A DNA stretch of 64,000 nucleotides from JBEBVQ01 sp964527735 (GTDB lineage: Bacteria; Bacteroidota; Bacteroidia; Chitinophagales; Chitinophagaceae), in contig CAZGPG010000020.1 in assembly GCA_964527735.1 (NCBI GenBank), positions 9,180-73,179 of the forward strand, read 5' to 3'. Below are positions 63,740 to 64,000 of the stretch, piece after piece. Under the pieces are notes generated by a model, which was not told the origin of the DNA, did not search any database, and saw nothing but the letters and a program-made list of their open reading frames with translations. Both the position numbers and the translations under genes were made by a program. Each line of letters starts with the position of its first letter. Positions within the stretch are counted from its first letter, which is position 1.

Positions 63740-64000
63740 TCAATGCCGTTCCAGTTCCTCCCTCACCCCGCTCAAAACACCATCCACCGTCTCTGGCTCC
63801 AATAGTTCCACGGTAGTATTACCCAGCTCCAGCCGTCCCAGCTTCTCCCGGATCAGTGCCTGCAGCTCCGGCTTTCCCGGCAATTCCGAAAGAAGGTACA
63901 CGTGTAAAGCCTGCGGAGCGGTTTGCAGTTCTGCGATCCGGCCCGTCTGTCGGGTTCCCCGAAGTTCGTGAAATCTAAAGTAAGGTAAACCCCTTAACTT
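63740..64000 (-). CDS. C-terminal part of an unrecognised protein (runs off window)
   Basis: An open minus-strand frame with no start in view: it enters from beyond base 64000 and ends at TGA (63740-63742), giving 86 residues (…LPYFRFHELRG … TVDGVLSGVREELERH). I do not recognise it with certainty; the ending is somewhat like CoA-ligase-type C-domains. It is convergent with the SIR2-like gene. Confidence 0.6.
   Translation of the reverse strand, partial: KLRGLPYFRFHELRGTRQTGRIAELQTAPQALHVYLLSELPGKPELQALIREKLGRLELGNTTVELLEPETVDGVLSGVREELERH

Overview
The window looks like a chromosomal segment of a member of the Bacteroidota, most like Chitinophagaceae. The signs are a fused lpxC-fabZ gene, the large Bacteroidota form of NusB, TAnnTTTG promoter boxes, lipoprotein and signal-peptide proteins ending in type IX secretion system (T9SS) sorting domains (YPNPA motifs or the gliding-associated SPNGDGRND type), and thrombospondin-3/OmpA porins. 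No rRNA, prophage, insertion sequence or CRISPR array was seen. One tRNA (Met, CAU) is present. The first and last genes run off the window.

Layout: 1-5089, two T9SS propeller proteins. 5558-9507, the lipid A operon lpxD, lpxC/fabZ, lpxA and an ABC ATPase. 9582-13560 (minus), pheT with a coiled-coil protein and two envelope proteins. 13979-15610, dnaB. 15697-17070, a T9SS cargo. 17141-21140, RNA-processing type metallo-beta-lactamase nuclease, SnoaL-like protein, glycosyltransferase and hydrolase. 21193-26173, a two-component pair (its response regulator broken by a frameshift) divergent from a propeller protein. 26344-31961, tRNA-Met, thioesterase, FAH-family enzyme, nusB, DUF1573 protein, yajC, coaE, exbB/exbD-like pair and dps. 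32186-39313, OmpA/TSP3 porin, membrane glycosyltransferase, coaX, outer-membrane protein and lptC. 39326-48287, a second two-component pair divergent from a second propeller protein, then a very large type-B T9SS cargo. 48789-58338, an AraC-type regulator and three more T9SS cargo proteins among repeat elements. 58490-63651, an AT-richer accessory stretch: a strong rod-shaped RNA structure, a tandem-HTH regulator, a CoiA-like nuclease, a zinc-ribbon membrane protein and a SIR2-like protein.

How parts fit together: lpxD/lpxC-fabZ/lpxA, lptC, yajC, the OmpA protein and the ExbBD pair all serve envelope construction or energisation. Nine genes encode probable T9SS cargo. Six of these carry repeated propeller motifs, and in each I count exactly seven repeats. 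Twice, a TPR-containing histidine kinase and its NarL-type regulator lie head-to-head with one of these propeller genes, which suggests a duplicated sensing/surface-protein module. Palindromic interspersed repeats of at least five kinds sit in gaps between genes, several of them touching stop codons. The most notable items are the duplicated kinase/propeller modules, the A9-run frameshift in one regulator, the 118-nt rod RNA near 58.5 kb (possibly a 6S-like RNA), the 60-bp perfect palindrome at 9504-9563 and the SIR2-like defence candidate.
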